Shown: positions 24,652 through 35,279 of the stretch, piece by piece
Numbering within the stretch: position 1 is the stretch's first letter
Layout of the letters: every line of letters begins with the position of its first letter
Assembly (NCBI GenBank): GCA_015501055.1
Contig: JADNYV010000036.1
Location: forward strand, 62,001-126,000
Reading direction: 5' to 3'
Source of the DNA: Mucidula mucida
Taxonomy: Eukaryota > Basidiomycota > Agaricomycetes > Agaricales > Physalacriaceae
Length of the DNA stretch: 64,000 nt
Program-made: the position numbers and the translations under genes
Notes under the pieces: generated by a model
What the model was told of the DNA's origin: nothing
Databases searched by the model: none
What the model saw: the letters and a program-made list of their open reading frames with translations, nothing else

Positions 24652-25281
24652 ACAGTACATCATTCAGCTGAAGCAGTATCAAAATTGTCTTCTGACTGTG
24701 CGCGCACCAATCAATGAGGTTAAGCACTGAGAGAAGTTTCAACTTACGGGCTGTAACCTATGATGGTTCATCAGCCACTAGAATCATTAATGGCAACCAT
24801 TAATCCTACTGAAATCATCCAATGGAATGGCCTTTAGCCATCCCTTGAACTGAAATTCAGACCCTCTACTGAGGATGCCCTCTGGGATTGAGAAATCTGT
24901 TTTGATGATAAGCACGGTTCGAGGTCAACCAAATACAAAGACATACTGCTAAAGTTGGGTGAGGATATAATGCCCAACACTATGGCCTTAAGTTTAGCAT
25001 CACGGGCATATAAACATATAGTATGGTAAATCCATTGCCTCATGTTGTCTATGGCATTAATATCCGCAACAAAAGTCAAACTCAAAGAACAACTGTGAAA
25101 TGAATGCAGAGCTCACTATGGTTGCGCGCTTGGCCAATAACACTAAGTTTATTCCCCACCTCAATGGATTTTAGCATCAATGTCATCTGGAACTCTGCCA
25201 ATATTTATCTTCAGTGTGTCTGAATTACTTATATGTGCACATACCCACATGTAAATCCAGCAACTCAACCCCTGTCTAAAC
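24652..25281. other. No supported gene
   Basis: AT-richer spacer with short frames only. It may contain decayed downstream exons of the NLR-like remnant, but I cannot show it. Confidence 0.4.
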
Positions 25282-25801
25282 CTTGTCAACAGCAGTACAT
25301 ACGCCCTTGATGTCTCTCTTAATTTTAAGATCAAGGTTTCTGCAATGATACAAGTTCAACCAAGAAACAAGGTAACATCTTTTCTCACACATGGTTAAGC
25401 TGAATGGCAGCTTTAAAAAGCCCAATCACCCGCTCTACACACTTCAGCAGCGCCTCCATTTCCTTCTTGCCCAACACCACCCACATAATGCAATTCCTAA
25501 AAAGCTTTATCTTCTGTTTTGGCTTCACGTGTGTCTCCAGGTTCTTCAGCTCAAAAAATAGCTCCTGGATGGGCCCTCCCAGCCTGTTCAGTTCTTTAAA
25601 GGAACACACCTAATCCTTGTTTAGTGGTCCCTTCACTAGGTTTCTGAGATTAACAGCATATGTCTCCAGTATATGCAACTTGCAACAGATATCCTGGCAC
25701 TCTTTTGGCGCATCCTTAATCACTTTGAGATACCGGACAGCGGTGGATGTGAGTTCAACAAGGGATATAATGGTGGCGACCGTCCTGAGAATTTCGGCCA
25801 T
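25282..25801 (-). pseudogene. Remnant of a fungal STAND/NLR N-terminal helical domain
   Basis: From ATG at 25801 the frame reads MAEILRTVATIISLVELTST and then VRYLKVIKDAPKECQDICC. This helical pattern begins many fungal STAND (NLR-like) immune receptors (SesA/HeLo-like class). It continues as GPIQELFFELKNLETHVKP and WVVLGKKEMEALLKCVERVI, in register with that family, but an in-frame TAG lies at 25610-25612. A later GTGAGA donor and TTGCAG acceptor join to NLDLKIKRDIKGVCTAVDK, still in register. No NTPase (NACHT or NB-ARC) or repeat domain follows. With the stop and the missing core I read it as a pseudogene or truncated decoy. A 27-nt GTGAAG...TAG stretch could in theory be skipped, but it is too short for a normal intron. 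Confidence 0.55.
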
Positions 25802-26969
25802 CGCGAGGGAATAACGACGAAGGTGCAAAGCAACCACGGTGAGAACCTCTCCCATCAGCATTCATCCCTGCCGCACACAGTACTCACCTAGTCACAAGCT
25901 AATCACAGATCAGACCAACGACCATCAGATCCATTTCTGGAGACGTTCGGCGTGGTGGCGCGGCGGCAATGGGCACGAGGTGCAGGTGCAGGTCCGCGTC
26001 AGTGATTACGAGCGCACTGGTGAAACACTGACTCTGGGAGGGAAGCGGCAATGTGGTATCGCTTAACATGATATCAATCGTGGTAGGTCCTGCAGAAGCG
26101 CTACGACAATGAATCATAAAGCGTGAACAGCGATGTATACCAAGCGTTTCAACAGAATGTGACTGTCAGAAGGCAGGCGTACCCTTGATAGCCTTTTGAC
26201 AATGTCGATCCTCCGAAATACCTCCTTCAGTGATTAACGATGATAATTAAGTCCTTACTTGTACTAACCCCATTTTACTTTCTCCCCGACCCACATGTCG
26301 GATGCAGGACAAACTTCCCAACTGCTGTATCATGCAAGTGCAGCGGTTGCTCAATTCTCACAAGCACTGGGCGTATCGGCTCGCATGCTCATCTGCTCCC
26401 CTTCGTGCCTAGGAGCGACGACGTTTATATGCTGAAACTAGAATATTGGGATCAGGAATTTGACAGACGAACACAAATGCAGTGACAACCCCGCTTGGAC
26501 ATTTTGAACGTTCCGGAGGGCGATCACGTTGGTAATGTACTGCAGAGGAGTGCTTGCAAGACCACTGTCAACGAGGGAAGCATTTCGACAAGGCCGGGGG
26601 AAAATGGAGAGCGTGTTGAAGAAAGATGTCTGTAATGGACATTGAATGACGAAGCGTGTATCAGTGAAAATATACTTTACCTTGCAATCTTCGACCGTCA
26701 ACTATCCTCGATGTTTGTCTGAAGGTGGCAGTTTACTAGGAAAGTAAGCACAGTGCCATGCATATCATTCCCTCTACGATAGTAGAAGAGGGATATTGAC
26801 TCGGCTCGAAAACCGGCGAGTAGAGAATAGGCTCAACGAGCATGGTGAAAACAGGACGTCGACAGCCTGCCGTCGTACGGCGACTGGCCTTTTTTTTGGA
26901 CTTCACAGAAGGGACTTGAGAGCAAAGAATGTTTATTGTGAACACCGCAACAGAATTTTACAGACTCCT
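25802..26969. other. No supported gene
   Basis: Short frames on both strands only; this region contains the upstream flank of the NLR remnant and the 3' flank of ATP17. Confidence 0.45.
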
Positions 26970-27421
26970 CTAGTGGGCATGGTTCTTGTGGTGCTCTGTG
27001 CGTGTCGTCAATCAGTCGGGGGTTATGCACGCTCGCACTCAAACACGTACTCAAATGCACTGCAAAAAGAATCCATCAGCGTCAGGTCATCATCGTGGAA
27101 GGAAGGAAGGAAAACGCACTCTGATAGTCCAGCGTATACCCGATACCGAATATGGCCAGGATTCCCAAGACGTAGGGCGTTCCAGAGGCATTGTCGCCGT
27201 TGGCAAAGCGCGCCTTGAGACCGGTCTTGGGCGTGGCGTTGCCCTTGGGCAGCTTGGAGTAGAATTCTACGAGGGGACCAAGGCCCTCACCGCTGCCGCC
27301 AGACTGGTGACATATTAGTGGTGCGCAGTCAAGGAAAAGAGCGACGTACAACGAGTCTAGGGGTAGCAATCTTGGGCGGGACGAGCCCGCCGAGCGAGCG
27401 GCGTATGAGGGAGGCGTGCAT
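26970..27421 (-). CDS. ATP17: Mitochondrial ATP synthase subunit f
   Basis: Four exons (27421-27350, 27303-27120, 27059-27051, 26995-26970) give 96 residues. The basic N-terminus (MHASLIRRSLGGLVPPKIAT) is a mitochondrial presequence. The core GPLVEFYSKLPKG, then NASGTPYVLGILAIFGIGYT (one TM helix), then DYQMHLKHHKNHAH, is the Fo subunit f pattern. The protein sits in the inner membrane and supports the ATP synthase dimer and stator. The ending is recovered only if a 9-nt exon (ATG CAT TTG plus split bases) is kept between two short introns. Skipping it would remove MHL and spoil the conserved tail. Every junction is GT-AG and in phase. Confidence 0.92.
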
Positions 27422-28142
27422 GATGGTGGTGGTCGTTGGTTTGGTCCTACTTCCGGATGTCGCCGAAAGCGAAGGGCTCCGATCACCTACCTCTTTTGTC
27501 CTCCCCACCACGATTTCGCGAAAGGAACGTCCACTTCGGATTCTTTTCAAAAGAGGAGACTATTGTAATGTACGCGCGGTCGCTGTTCATTTGTTATATC
27601 ATTTTTTTACTAATGGAACGTCACAGTTAGTATAGGACTTTGTTCTGACAATGTTCCAGTGCCCGCTCCACGAGCGTGTACGAGTAATGACATGACCGGT
27701 TTATTTCACATCGTTACCCTGCGTGAATCTTTGTATGTATTGCTTTTCACTTCCCAGTACGTTCAAGGTAGGCCAGAGGACATGCATAGTTTTCTCCTGT
27801 CCTGACCAGCCTTTATAGTTACATCGTTGGGATTGAAATGCTGGAAGGTTCAAGCCTTGAACGAATAATCTAGCGGTTCAAGTCTGGGGAGATAATCCTT
27901 GGTCGCGTACATGGATCGATCGCTCTTGAGGTTAGGTCTTTGTCCCGACAATCTTTTTGATCGAACCATAGCCTCATGGCTACGCGTAGGTCAGTATCCC
28001 AACTTGGACAATCTCCAAAAACAACGTCTTTGTGCAAGAATGCCTTTTGATTTGAGCGTTATAAAAACGCTTGGAGGTTCTCTACACCACAATCGCCTTC
28101 TGCCTTCTCCGTCCCGGACTACCCTTCGCATTTCTCAGCCCA
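27422..28142. other. Divergent intergenic region
   Basis: Contains the upstream regions of ATP17 (-) and the CCCH gene (+). Otherwise only short frames. Confidence 0.5.
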
Positions 28143-29018
28143 ATGTCATCGCGTCAATCGTATTATCGACAAACGCCCATTACCAGCACCACCGGTAAGT
28201 CATCCCCCTTTCCTTCATATCTCTCTCCTCACGGCGTCTGCCATCTAGTTTGCTTGGATTATCTATACGGACGCTGTCGACGCGGCGATGAGTGCCGCCA
28301 TTTCCATCCACGCGTCACTTCGGACTACCAACAAGAATTCTACGGCGACGAGATTGAGCCTCTTATTTGGTTCACCACGCCATGTTACCACTTCATGAAG
28401 GGTATATGCTTGCTGAAGGACAGATGTCGCTTGTATGTCCTTCGTCAATTATGCAGTTATACGCTCTGATGATAGTTCGTTGTAGTATACATGATACGGA
28501 TGTGGTGAACTATTGCGAGACCAATCCCAACGCTGCGGATGGCGCACACCATTGTTGGGCGTACATTCAGGACATGTGCGACAAGGCGCCCTGCAAGTTT
28601 TCACATCCCGCCGACAAAGTACCATGTAAGTCGCTTTTACTTTGCACGACTTGCTTTCTTCTCGTGTCTATTGTGACTGTCACTCACACCGCCTCCTCTT
28701 CTTTGTTTCTTTCCAGTCCTCAAATACACGCCTTGCCTGCGCGCACCCGGATGCACAGCCGACTGTCCGCTAAAGCACCAGAAGGTGCACTCCGCTTCGC
28801 CCAGTGTCCCGAGGTTTCCAGAGTTTATCACTGCCCCAGTGCTTCCAGTTCCAATTCCCCAGATACCGATGATGCCGATGTACTACCTTCCTGCCATGCA
28901 AATGCCGTCTCCCCCGCAGATGATGTTTGTCGTGCCCCCGCCTGTTCCTCAGCCGCAACCATTGGCGGTGGAGGCTAACGGTATGGTGTACTATAACTAT
29001 CTAAACCCTCCTGCTTAG
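28143..29018 (+). CDS. CCCH zinc-finger protein (copy A)
   Basis: Four exons (28143-28194, 28249-28432, 28486-28625, 28717-29018) give 225 residues. The fingers are CLDYLYGRCRRGDECRHFH (C-x7-C-x5-C-x3-H), then CYHFMKGICLLKDRC with RFIH supplied across the intron, then CWAYIQDMCDKAPCKFSH, then CLRAPGCTADCPLKH. Such tandem CCCH proteins bind RNA (or tRNA/mRNA 3' ends) and control processing or decay. The tail is Pro/Met-rich (MMPMYYLPAMQMP) and ends NGMVYYNYLNPPA. A related gene lies in opposite orientation at 33067-34062; the two share exon phases at the finger junctions and a similar C-terminal YY motif. Confidence 0.85.
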
Positions 29019-29725
29019 TCGAGAATGTACCATTATAAAATGGGCCGAGTGTACATATGATTTATTTAGATAAGATATAGGATTTGTACATTGTATTCCT
29101 CTTTGGGCGTGGAGTGTAAACGAATTGGCGTTGTGGCGATACAGCGGCGAACTGCCGAATTTCAATCTTGTTCACCACGCCTTCCCTCTCACAATCACAT
29201 CCACTTCAATGGCATCTTTCTTACTCGCTAGACGACTTTTGCTAAACGTCCTGAAATAATATGATAGCCAGCGTATGATCGAAGGTTGCCATCTGCGGAT
29301 AACGGAAACCAGGGTAAGGACACACATCTGTCCATGACAACGTCGTGAACTCTGCATTTTACCCTTCCGCCTCCAGCAGCGTGAGCTGCGCCCACGCTTT
29401 CACGCTCTTTTTTCGGCTTCCGGGTGTCTAAGTTATTGGGGTGTTTTTTGGGCGTAGATTCGTTGGATCTGGATTGAGGCAGGCGGAACATGTGAGATTT
29501 CTTTGTCTTCTTTCTATGCTTTGTTTTGCGCCACCGACATAGCTTTCTGAATTTCCTTTCTTGCTGTGGAGTGTGATCTGATTTTCCTGCAAATTGCCGC
29601 CGTTGGCTATTCTTACAATGTCCATTGCTTAAACACTGACTTTGCACCCTAGTTTCCTATTCCAAGGACTTCCATTATTCACGGAGCTACGACAAAAGAC
29701 TTATTTCCCCAGCGTCACGGGTTGA
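29019..29725. other. No supported gene
   Basis: A minus frame at 29228-29647 is rich in Lys/Arg and Ser but has no domain and no splice partners. I see nothing else. Confidence 0.45.
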
Positions 29726-32023
29726 ATGGACACAGAGAGCTACCTTTCCTGGCTCCCACCGCGTCCTACGAACATCCCATCCACTCCTGCCGATCACGAA
29801 CGTACATTGTCTTCCGACGTTCCCATTAGCCTGGGGCGTACAGCAAACTCACGACTTGTGCGCGTAGTGAGTGTATCGGAAACGGACGAAGTAGTTCTAC
29901 AGCCCCATCCCCGGCGACATGTTCAGACCAACAGTAGCAAACCCCCAAGACCGCGTTTTAACGCGCCAAATCTCCATCTCGAAATCCTCATCAGCCCCAA
30001 TACCCTTTTCCGCGTCTACTTCCTCCTCTTCCGCACCTTCATCTTTGCCCACCTTCTTTTGCAAACCTTCCTCGACTTCAACGTCGTCTACATTATCTTT
30101 CAGTACGTCTTTGGACTCCTAAAACCTCCTGTTTCCAAGCGAACTTACGTGTCTACAGGATATCGATATTCCCCCAACCTCAAACGGGATCCGGTAGATC
30201 TTGGTCTCTTGCCGCTGCAGCGTACATCACCTGCTGGGTCCTTCAAATACTCGCCATTGCCATAATGTACGAACTTGTATATCTCTTCATCCGACGATGG
30301 CGCGTCAAGCGCCCACCTATCGCACCCATATACCTCACTTCATCTTCCTTCAACTTTGTCGCCATTCAGTCGTACGCCCACTTTTGCTTCATCAACGCCA
30401 TCCGCTATGGTGCGTTCACGTTTGGGAATATACGTGATGGATTAGCAGAGACCTGCTGGTTTTATTCCCAAAATCTTCCTACCGTCACTGTCCTCCTTCC
30501 TCGAGCGGCCATCTCTATCATTCTCCTTTTCAATCTTTCATCTGTTCCGTCCGACGCCCCGACGACCGGCATCCTGGGAAGAGATGGCGCTTTCTTCCGG
30601 GATGACGGCACACTCAACGGTTATTCGCGTGGCATATTATTCGTTAACGCTGCTTGGACAGCTTGGAGGACGCTAGTTCTTATTTGCAGCTGGTAATGTT
30701 GAACCCTTTGCTCATTAGAGTTATCAACTAAACATGTCCCAGGATCGGCCTATGGATCCTCAGTGAGCAAGGATGCGCCGGTCTGTGTGGTCCTCGTTAC
30801 CGCTGGGAAGAAGCCGATTACGAAAAACGCGGGTCTGCGCTCAGTGACGATACCGACCATACACGGCTTCCTTGGGACTGGCGCGACTGCACAAAAGACC
30901 GCATCCAAGAAATTTTCGAATTGTGTCTGGTCACCGCAGACAAACGGAAACGGAGTAGTCGGCGGTTCCCGCCCTCACCTATCATTCCTATCGTGTACAC
31001 AGAGAGATCGCCTCTGAATTCCCCCATCTCAGCGCTGACTCCTTATACGCCGCCAACACGAGATATACCCCTTTCACCCCATAGTCTTCGACTCCCGTTC
31101 CCCGCAGGTGACCGAATCGAACCTCAGGTGGAGATAGATTTGAGCAGGAGGAGGAGGAGGAGGAGGAAGAGGAAGCGGAGCACGAACAGGATGAGGAGGA
31201 GGAGGAGGAGGAAGGACACGAACAGGAGGATGAACAGGCAGAAGTCGATTCCAGTGAAGAAGAGCGACGACTTGCTGGCAGTGGCAGTTTCACATCCGCT
31301 TCATTATCCAGTCTTGGCAATCCGCTTTCCTTAAGGCACCAGCTTCATCACAGGCGCCAATCACAGTCCGTATCAGAATCCTTCAGCTCTGCCGCAGCAT
31401 CGAATTCTGGTGGCTCCCGTTCGTATCATTCGAGCTCTCAAAGCTCTGGGAGCATCGTTGTGCCCCCTTTACCGACGACCAGAAAGCGCGGCCGCGCTGG
31501 TACCGTTCCTGTTCCCATACCTTCCGGCTCCACCTCCACATCTGCTGCCCACAACGGCCGACCGCGTGCACGAACACGGCTGGACAGTGCGACCTTGCAG
31601 ACCGTCGTCGAGCGAGGGATGAGCACCGCCGGCTCGGTAGATGATCACCACAACGACCACGGCCATGTCGGGGGACTCGATGTCCAGTCACAAGACGACC
31701 ATGGTCATGAGGAGGAGTTGCCGACGAGCCCTCTCCTTCCTCCTTCGCGTCCGAGTTCGCGGCCCGAGCCCTCGTTCATCCAGCGCAATATAACTGGGTC
31801 TCATCATCGCTCGCACTCGTCGTCGGCTGGTTCGCTGCATTCGCGGCTTCAGTCGAGCATACGATCGCGAGCACACTCGCTGGTGAACTCGATTCGTGCG
31901 GCGGCGGACGATTCGTCGGAAAGCGGGCACTCCAACGCCTCTGAAGATCGCGAAAACTGGACCTTTGGACGACCGCCGCCGTGGACTGGTGGTGGCACTC
32001 GTGATGATGAAAATGCTACGTGA
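29726..32023 (+). CDS. Multipass membrane protein with Glu-rich, Ser-rich cytosolic tail
   Basis: Exons 29726-30102, 30159-30692 and from 30743 join in phase. The N-terminus is Pro-rich and polar. Hydrophobic helices follow: LFRVYFLLFRTFIFAHLLLQ, AAAAYITCWVLQILAIAIMY, a segment near FNFVAIQSYAHFCFI, one near TVTVLLPRAAISIILLF and one near FVNAAWTAWRTLVLICSW. The last half is disordered, with an encoded poly-Glu tract (bases about 31140-31250, GAG repeats), Ser and Arg-Ser-rich runs and His-Gly-His spots, ending GRPPPWTGGGTRDDENAT. The exon from 30743 and the final frame (through 32023) differ in phase. A further intron between about 30.99 and 31.15 kb is needed, but I could not choose between weak donors. 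Conserved basidiomycete look; function unknown. Confidence 0.65.
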
Positions 32024-32748
32024 TTTTACGATTACGCAGTTTTTCTATCGTATATTCAATTTCCCTTTGTTTTCGTGCTTTTTTTGTCCTTGCTTTCGGC
32101 TACATATATTCGTCTGGAATACAATACAAAAAACGAATATGAATATGACTGTGTAGGGGGTGATACCCAGATTTAGTGGCGGGCTACCTAGCTCCTTCAG
32201 AACATGAGCAGGAGAGTCCTGCTCATGTTCAAAGGAGGCTTTGGTTACCTAGCTGTGTTCCCGGGTATCATACACGATTTCCTTGCCGGGCGAGCAATTT
32301 CTAGGCCATTAAAAGCGCTGTACAGACCTATCAGTGCGGAGTTTGCTTGGAGTAGATAATGTGCCTTTGATCAATTGTCTCTTGAAAGTTCTGAGGGCGA
32401 GGGAGAATGTGGCGCAGCAGAGACCGAAGCAAAGTGACGCGGGTTAGGGAAGAACAGATGAAGAACCGCAAGTAACTCACTAGTGGCGGTGATGATGATT
32501 CCCATCGACGCCCGGGCGCAATGAAATGACTCCTAGGTTTTGGTTAAGAACGGTATCGATACGTCGTCGAGGGTTGGCATGCAAGTCTCAATATCGGTTA
32601 CATTCTCATTTCAAATGATGGCGCGCTAAGCTTAAAGTGGCGGGACACAGGCCATCGAAACCGTTACCTTCAAAAGCTGAGTGATTATTGATAAGTTATA
32701 ACCCCCCTTGGGCGAATCGCTATGCAAAAAAAATGACAACTTCGAACA
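32024..32748. other. 3' flank and spacer
   Basis: Apart from the palindromic foldback listed separately, I see no gene here. Confidence 0.5.
32161..32270. repeat. Palindromic foldback, 110 bp
   Basis: The ends TGATACCC (32161-32168) and GGGTATCA (32263-32270) are inverted copies. The inner arms pair around CTACCTAGCTCCTTC and its partner. The core is a perfect 14-bp stem, GAACATGAGCAGGA (32200-32213) with TCCTGCTCATGTTC (32217-32230), and a 3-nt loop GAG. It lies about 140 bp downstream of the membrane-protein stop, so it could be a 3' UTR hairpin, a terminator-like structure or a small foldback MITE. I see no clear target-site duplication. Confidence 0.75.
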
Positions 32749-32821
32749 CGACCACGGCAAGATTCGAACCTGCAATCTTTACCTCCGGAAAGTAACGCGT
32801 TAACCATTACGCTACGCGGCC
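32749..32821 (-). tRNA. tRNA-Arg (anticodon CCG)
   Basis: A 73-nt cloverleaf without intron. The acceptor stem is GGCCGCG with CGTGGTC (two G-U pairs). The D arm is GCGT/ACGC. The anticodon stem is TTACT/GGTAA with loop TTCCGGA, so the anticodon is CCG, which reads CGG. The T arm is GCAGG/CTTGC with loop TTCGAAT. The discriminator is G. T33 and the B-box GGTTCGAAT are canonical. Confidence 0.95.
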
Positions 32822-33066
32822 ATGAAGAAAGATCCTTGGCTTCCTTCAGCTTCGAGCTTCCACCCCGAGGCGAGAACAAATTCTTTCTCTGTAGTAGATT
32901 GATGACCATAGCGGGGTTCATTATTCCGATAGTCATCAGGTGTAGGCGACAGAACTAGGACTACAAATGATTTTGCTCGGGAGAATTGAGATGCATCGTC
33001 AAACTTCCAATTCTAGTAGGCGGATGTACCATGATGATAGTAATATGTTGTGCCACCGTATCCAAA

Positions 33067-34062
33067 CTACTGTGGGTGCGCTGCAAAGCCTGGCGGTTGT
33101 TGATAATACATGGTGCCGTCAGTTTCGATAGATGGCAGGCCACCAGGGTTACGAGTCTGTGCATGGCCATGCCCGTTGATGTAACTTCCGGCGTAAGTCT
33201 GCTCCTGGCGACTGTTTTGCAAGGGAATCATGCCGGACAGCGCTAATGGTTTGAAAAGCGCTGAAAGAGGAGACCGAATAAGGATCGAATCAGTATAGAC
33301 AGGTCGCTTGAAGGCCTCCCGTGTTTTCGACGTATCACTACCGTCTGCACTGCGTTGAGCGGCTTTTCCAACATCGACATCCTGAGCATGCTTGAATGCA
33401 CAGAAAGGCGCGCCTATACATGCTATACAATGTGTGTACCTTTCATCTATGAATGCGTCCTGAGCGGTTCTTCGGTAATAAAGCAAAGCGACTTACATGG
33501 TTCTACACTCCGAGGGTGATAATAGGCGCATGGATCTATTCGACACCGCCCTTGTACAAAAGCCCAGCAATGAGCCTCCGGAGACTCTATAGCGTTATCG
33601 GGTATGCTAAACGATTTATGATTTTCCAACCCCCAAGCAGAATAGAAAGACTTACAAATCGCATTTATCCTTCATCGGACAGTGGTTGTTGTTCATGAAG
33701 TGTCTACAGAGTGTTGTACGACGAGAAAGTGTACGGCCGTCATTGCGAACAGAGCGTGCATGGCCTCGATTCGACGTAGACTGTTGGTGATCAAAGAAGG
33801 GGGGAGGCGTATGATTGTAGTCAACGGGGGACGATGATAGTCGAGGAGAGAGCGGGTTGGAGAAGACGGGAGCCTCATAGAAAGGATAGCCACTCAAGTG
33901 CGCGAATGAGTACTGCGTGGAGAAGACCTCCTGGTGTCGGTTTACCACTGTATCTGAATCGTCATTTGCTGCATATTCTACTGGTGATGATGACAACGCG
34001 AGTCGAGTTGCTGCATGAGCAGTGCGATAGAGTGGAGGTGAGACGGTAAACGCAGCTGGCAT
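33067..34062 (-). CDS. CCCH zinc-finger protein (copy B, one finger degenerate)
   Basis: Three exons (34062-33656, 33606-33497, 33446-33067) give 298 residues. After a 115-residue low-complexity N-terminus come LCRHFMNNNHCPMKDKC, then CWAFVQGRCRIDPCAYYH, then CIACIGAPFCAFKH. These match fingers 2-4 of the gene at 28143-29018 in the same order, with the same split at the intron after the first. At that split copy A reads FIH but copy B reads FIP, so the His ligand of this finger is replaced. Finger 1 of copy A is absent. The C-terminus ends MYYQQPPGFAAHPQ, like copy A's YY. Likely an RNA-binding paralogue that has diverged. Confidence 0.82.
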
Positions 34063-35279
34063 TTCAGGTACGGACGTCTCCGTTGTTCAGTATGCACCAA
34101 TGATGTTGTTGACGAGACAAGAGGACGTATAGCTTCCAGGCCTTAGTAGTAGGTATTGACAGAAGGCATTCGAGCTCAAGTTGACGCTCCGGAGACGAGA
34201 GTCAAGTTCGCAAAGCGCAACCATATGGATTGCAGAGTCGAATGGATTGGGCGGTACGAAAGTGAGTACCAGCAGTAGAGCCAATACGCAGATTAGCGGT
34301 GTGTGAATCAGAATCCAAGAAGATGGTATGCAAGCCGTAAGGACGGAATGGTGAGGCGCCACCACCTGCTTAATCGCCGGCGGCAGCACCAAGATAGCAC
34401 GGCAATCCCCAGTAGAAACTTTATTTAGCGTTCGAACATTCCAAGGCGGATTGGCCCTTCTTCATACACATGGATCGTGATACTACTATATAATATATTC
34501 TTTACTTCCCCCTACTTCTCCCCCCAGTTTGCTTACCCCAAGGACATCGTCCTCATGGCTTCTGATATCTGATCCGTCGGCATAGGCGGCTAGTCCCGCC
34601 GATAAGAAGCGGAGACTGAATTGCTATTGAAGGCCAAAGCGTTTAAGGTCTACTAACCATCCTCTACAGCTACAAGAGATAGAACGAGGTCATATGTGCT
34701 TTGAATTCACAGCTCTTATTTTATTTTCTACAGGTATACAGGAAGAAGCAGTCCTACAGCCCAGGCGGCCGTATGCGTCATGGGACTCCGCTGATATCTC
34801 CGATTCAAAATTTCCCAAGATGCGCCGCTCCTTGACCGTGGCGCCAACACCATCAATTTTTCGCCCCATTGATACTTTGGTATTACTTGAGTTCCGCGAT
34901 GAGCGCCTGATGGTAAATCATCGAGACGAAATCTTCCTGCTCCCCAGGAGACTCGAGCTCGTGAGTCGTGAATCGTGCGCTTTCAATCTGTTTGATCGTC
35001 ATCATCAAACTGCCAACAGCGTCCAACGCTGCTTCTGTCCTCCGGTTCGGTGCTGCAAGAAAAAGAACGCCGAGTTGATACCCATTTGACAAGATCAGAT
35101 TCACGACATGACGAAATGCTTCCGGAGTGCCGCCACCGATATATTGTCAGAGGGTATTGTCAGAGACGGCTGAGTTAGAATGAACCTAGAGTAGAGCGTT
35201 CCCGTCCCGAGACTAATGATACATATAATATAAGTGGTAACTGTGATAGCTGCAATGCGAGTGATAACGAGATAAATAA
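34063..35279. other. No supported gene
   Basis: A minus frame at 34883-35104 (HVVNLILSNGYQLGVLFLAA and onward) has coding-like texture but no start, domain or splice chain. It could be a relic. The rest is unremarkable. Confidence 0.4.

Noticed and set aside
30921..31334. Arg-rich frame continuing the membrane-protein exon
   Set aside because: The Arg repeats are GAG repeats read in the wrong phase; the Glu-reading frame joins to the long C-terminal frame and is the coding one.
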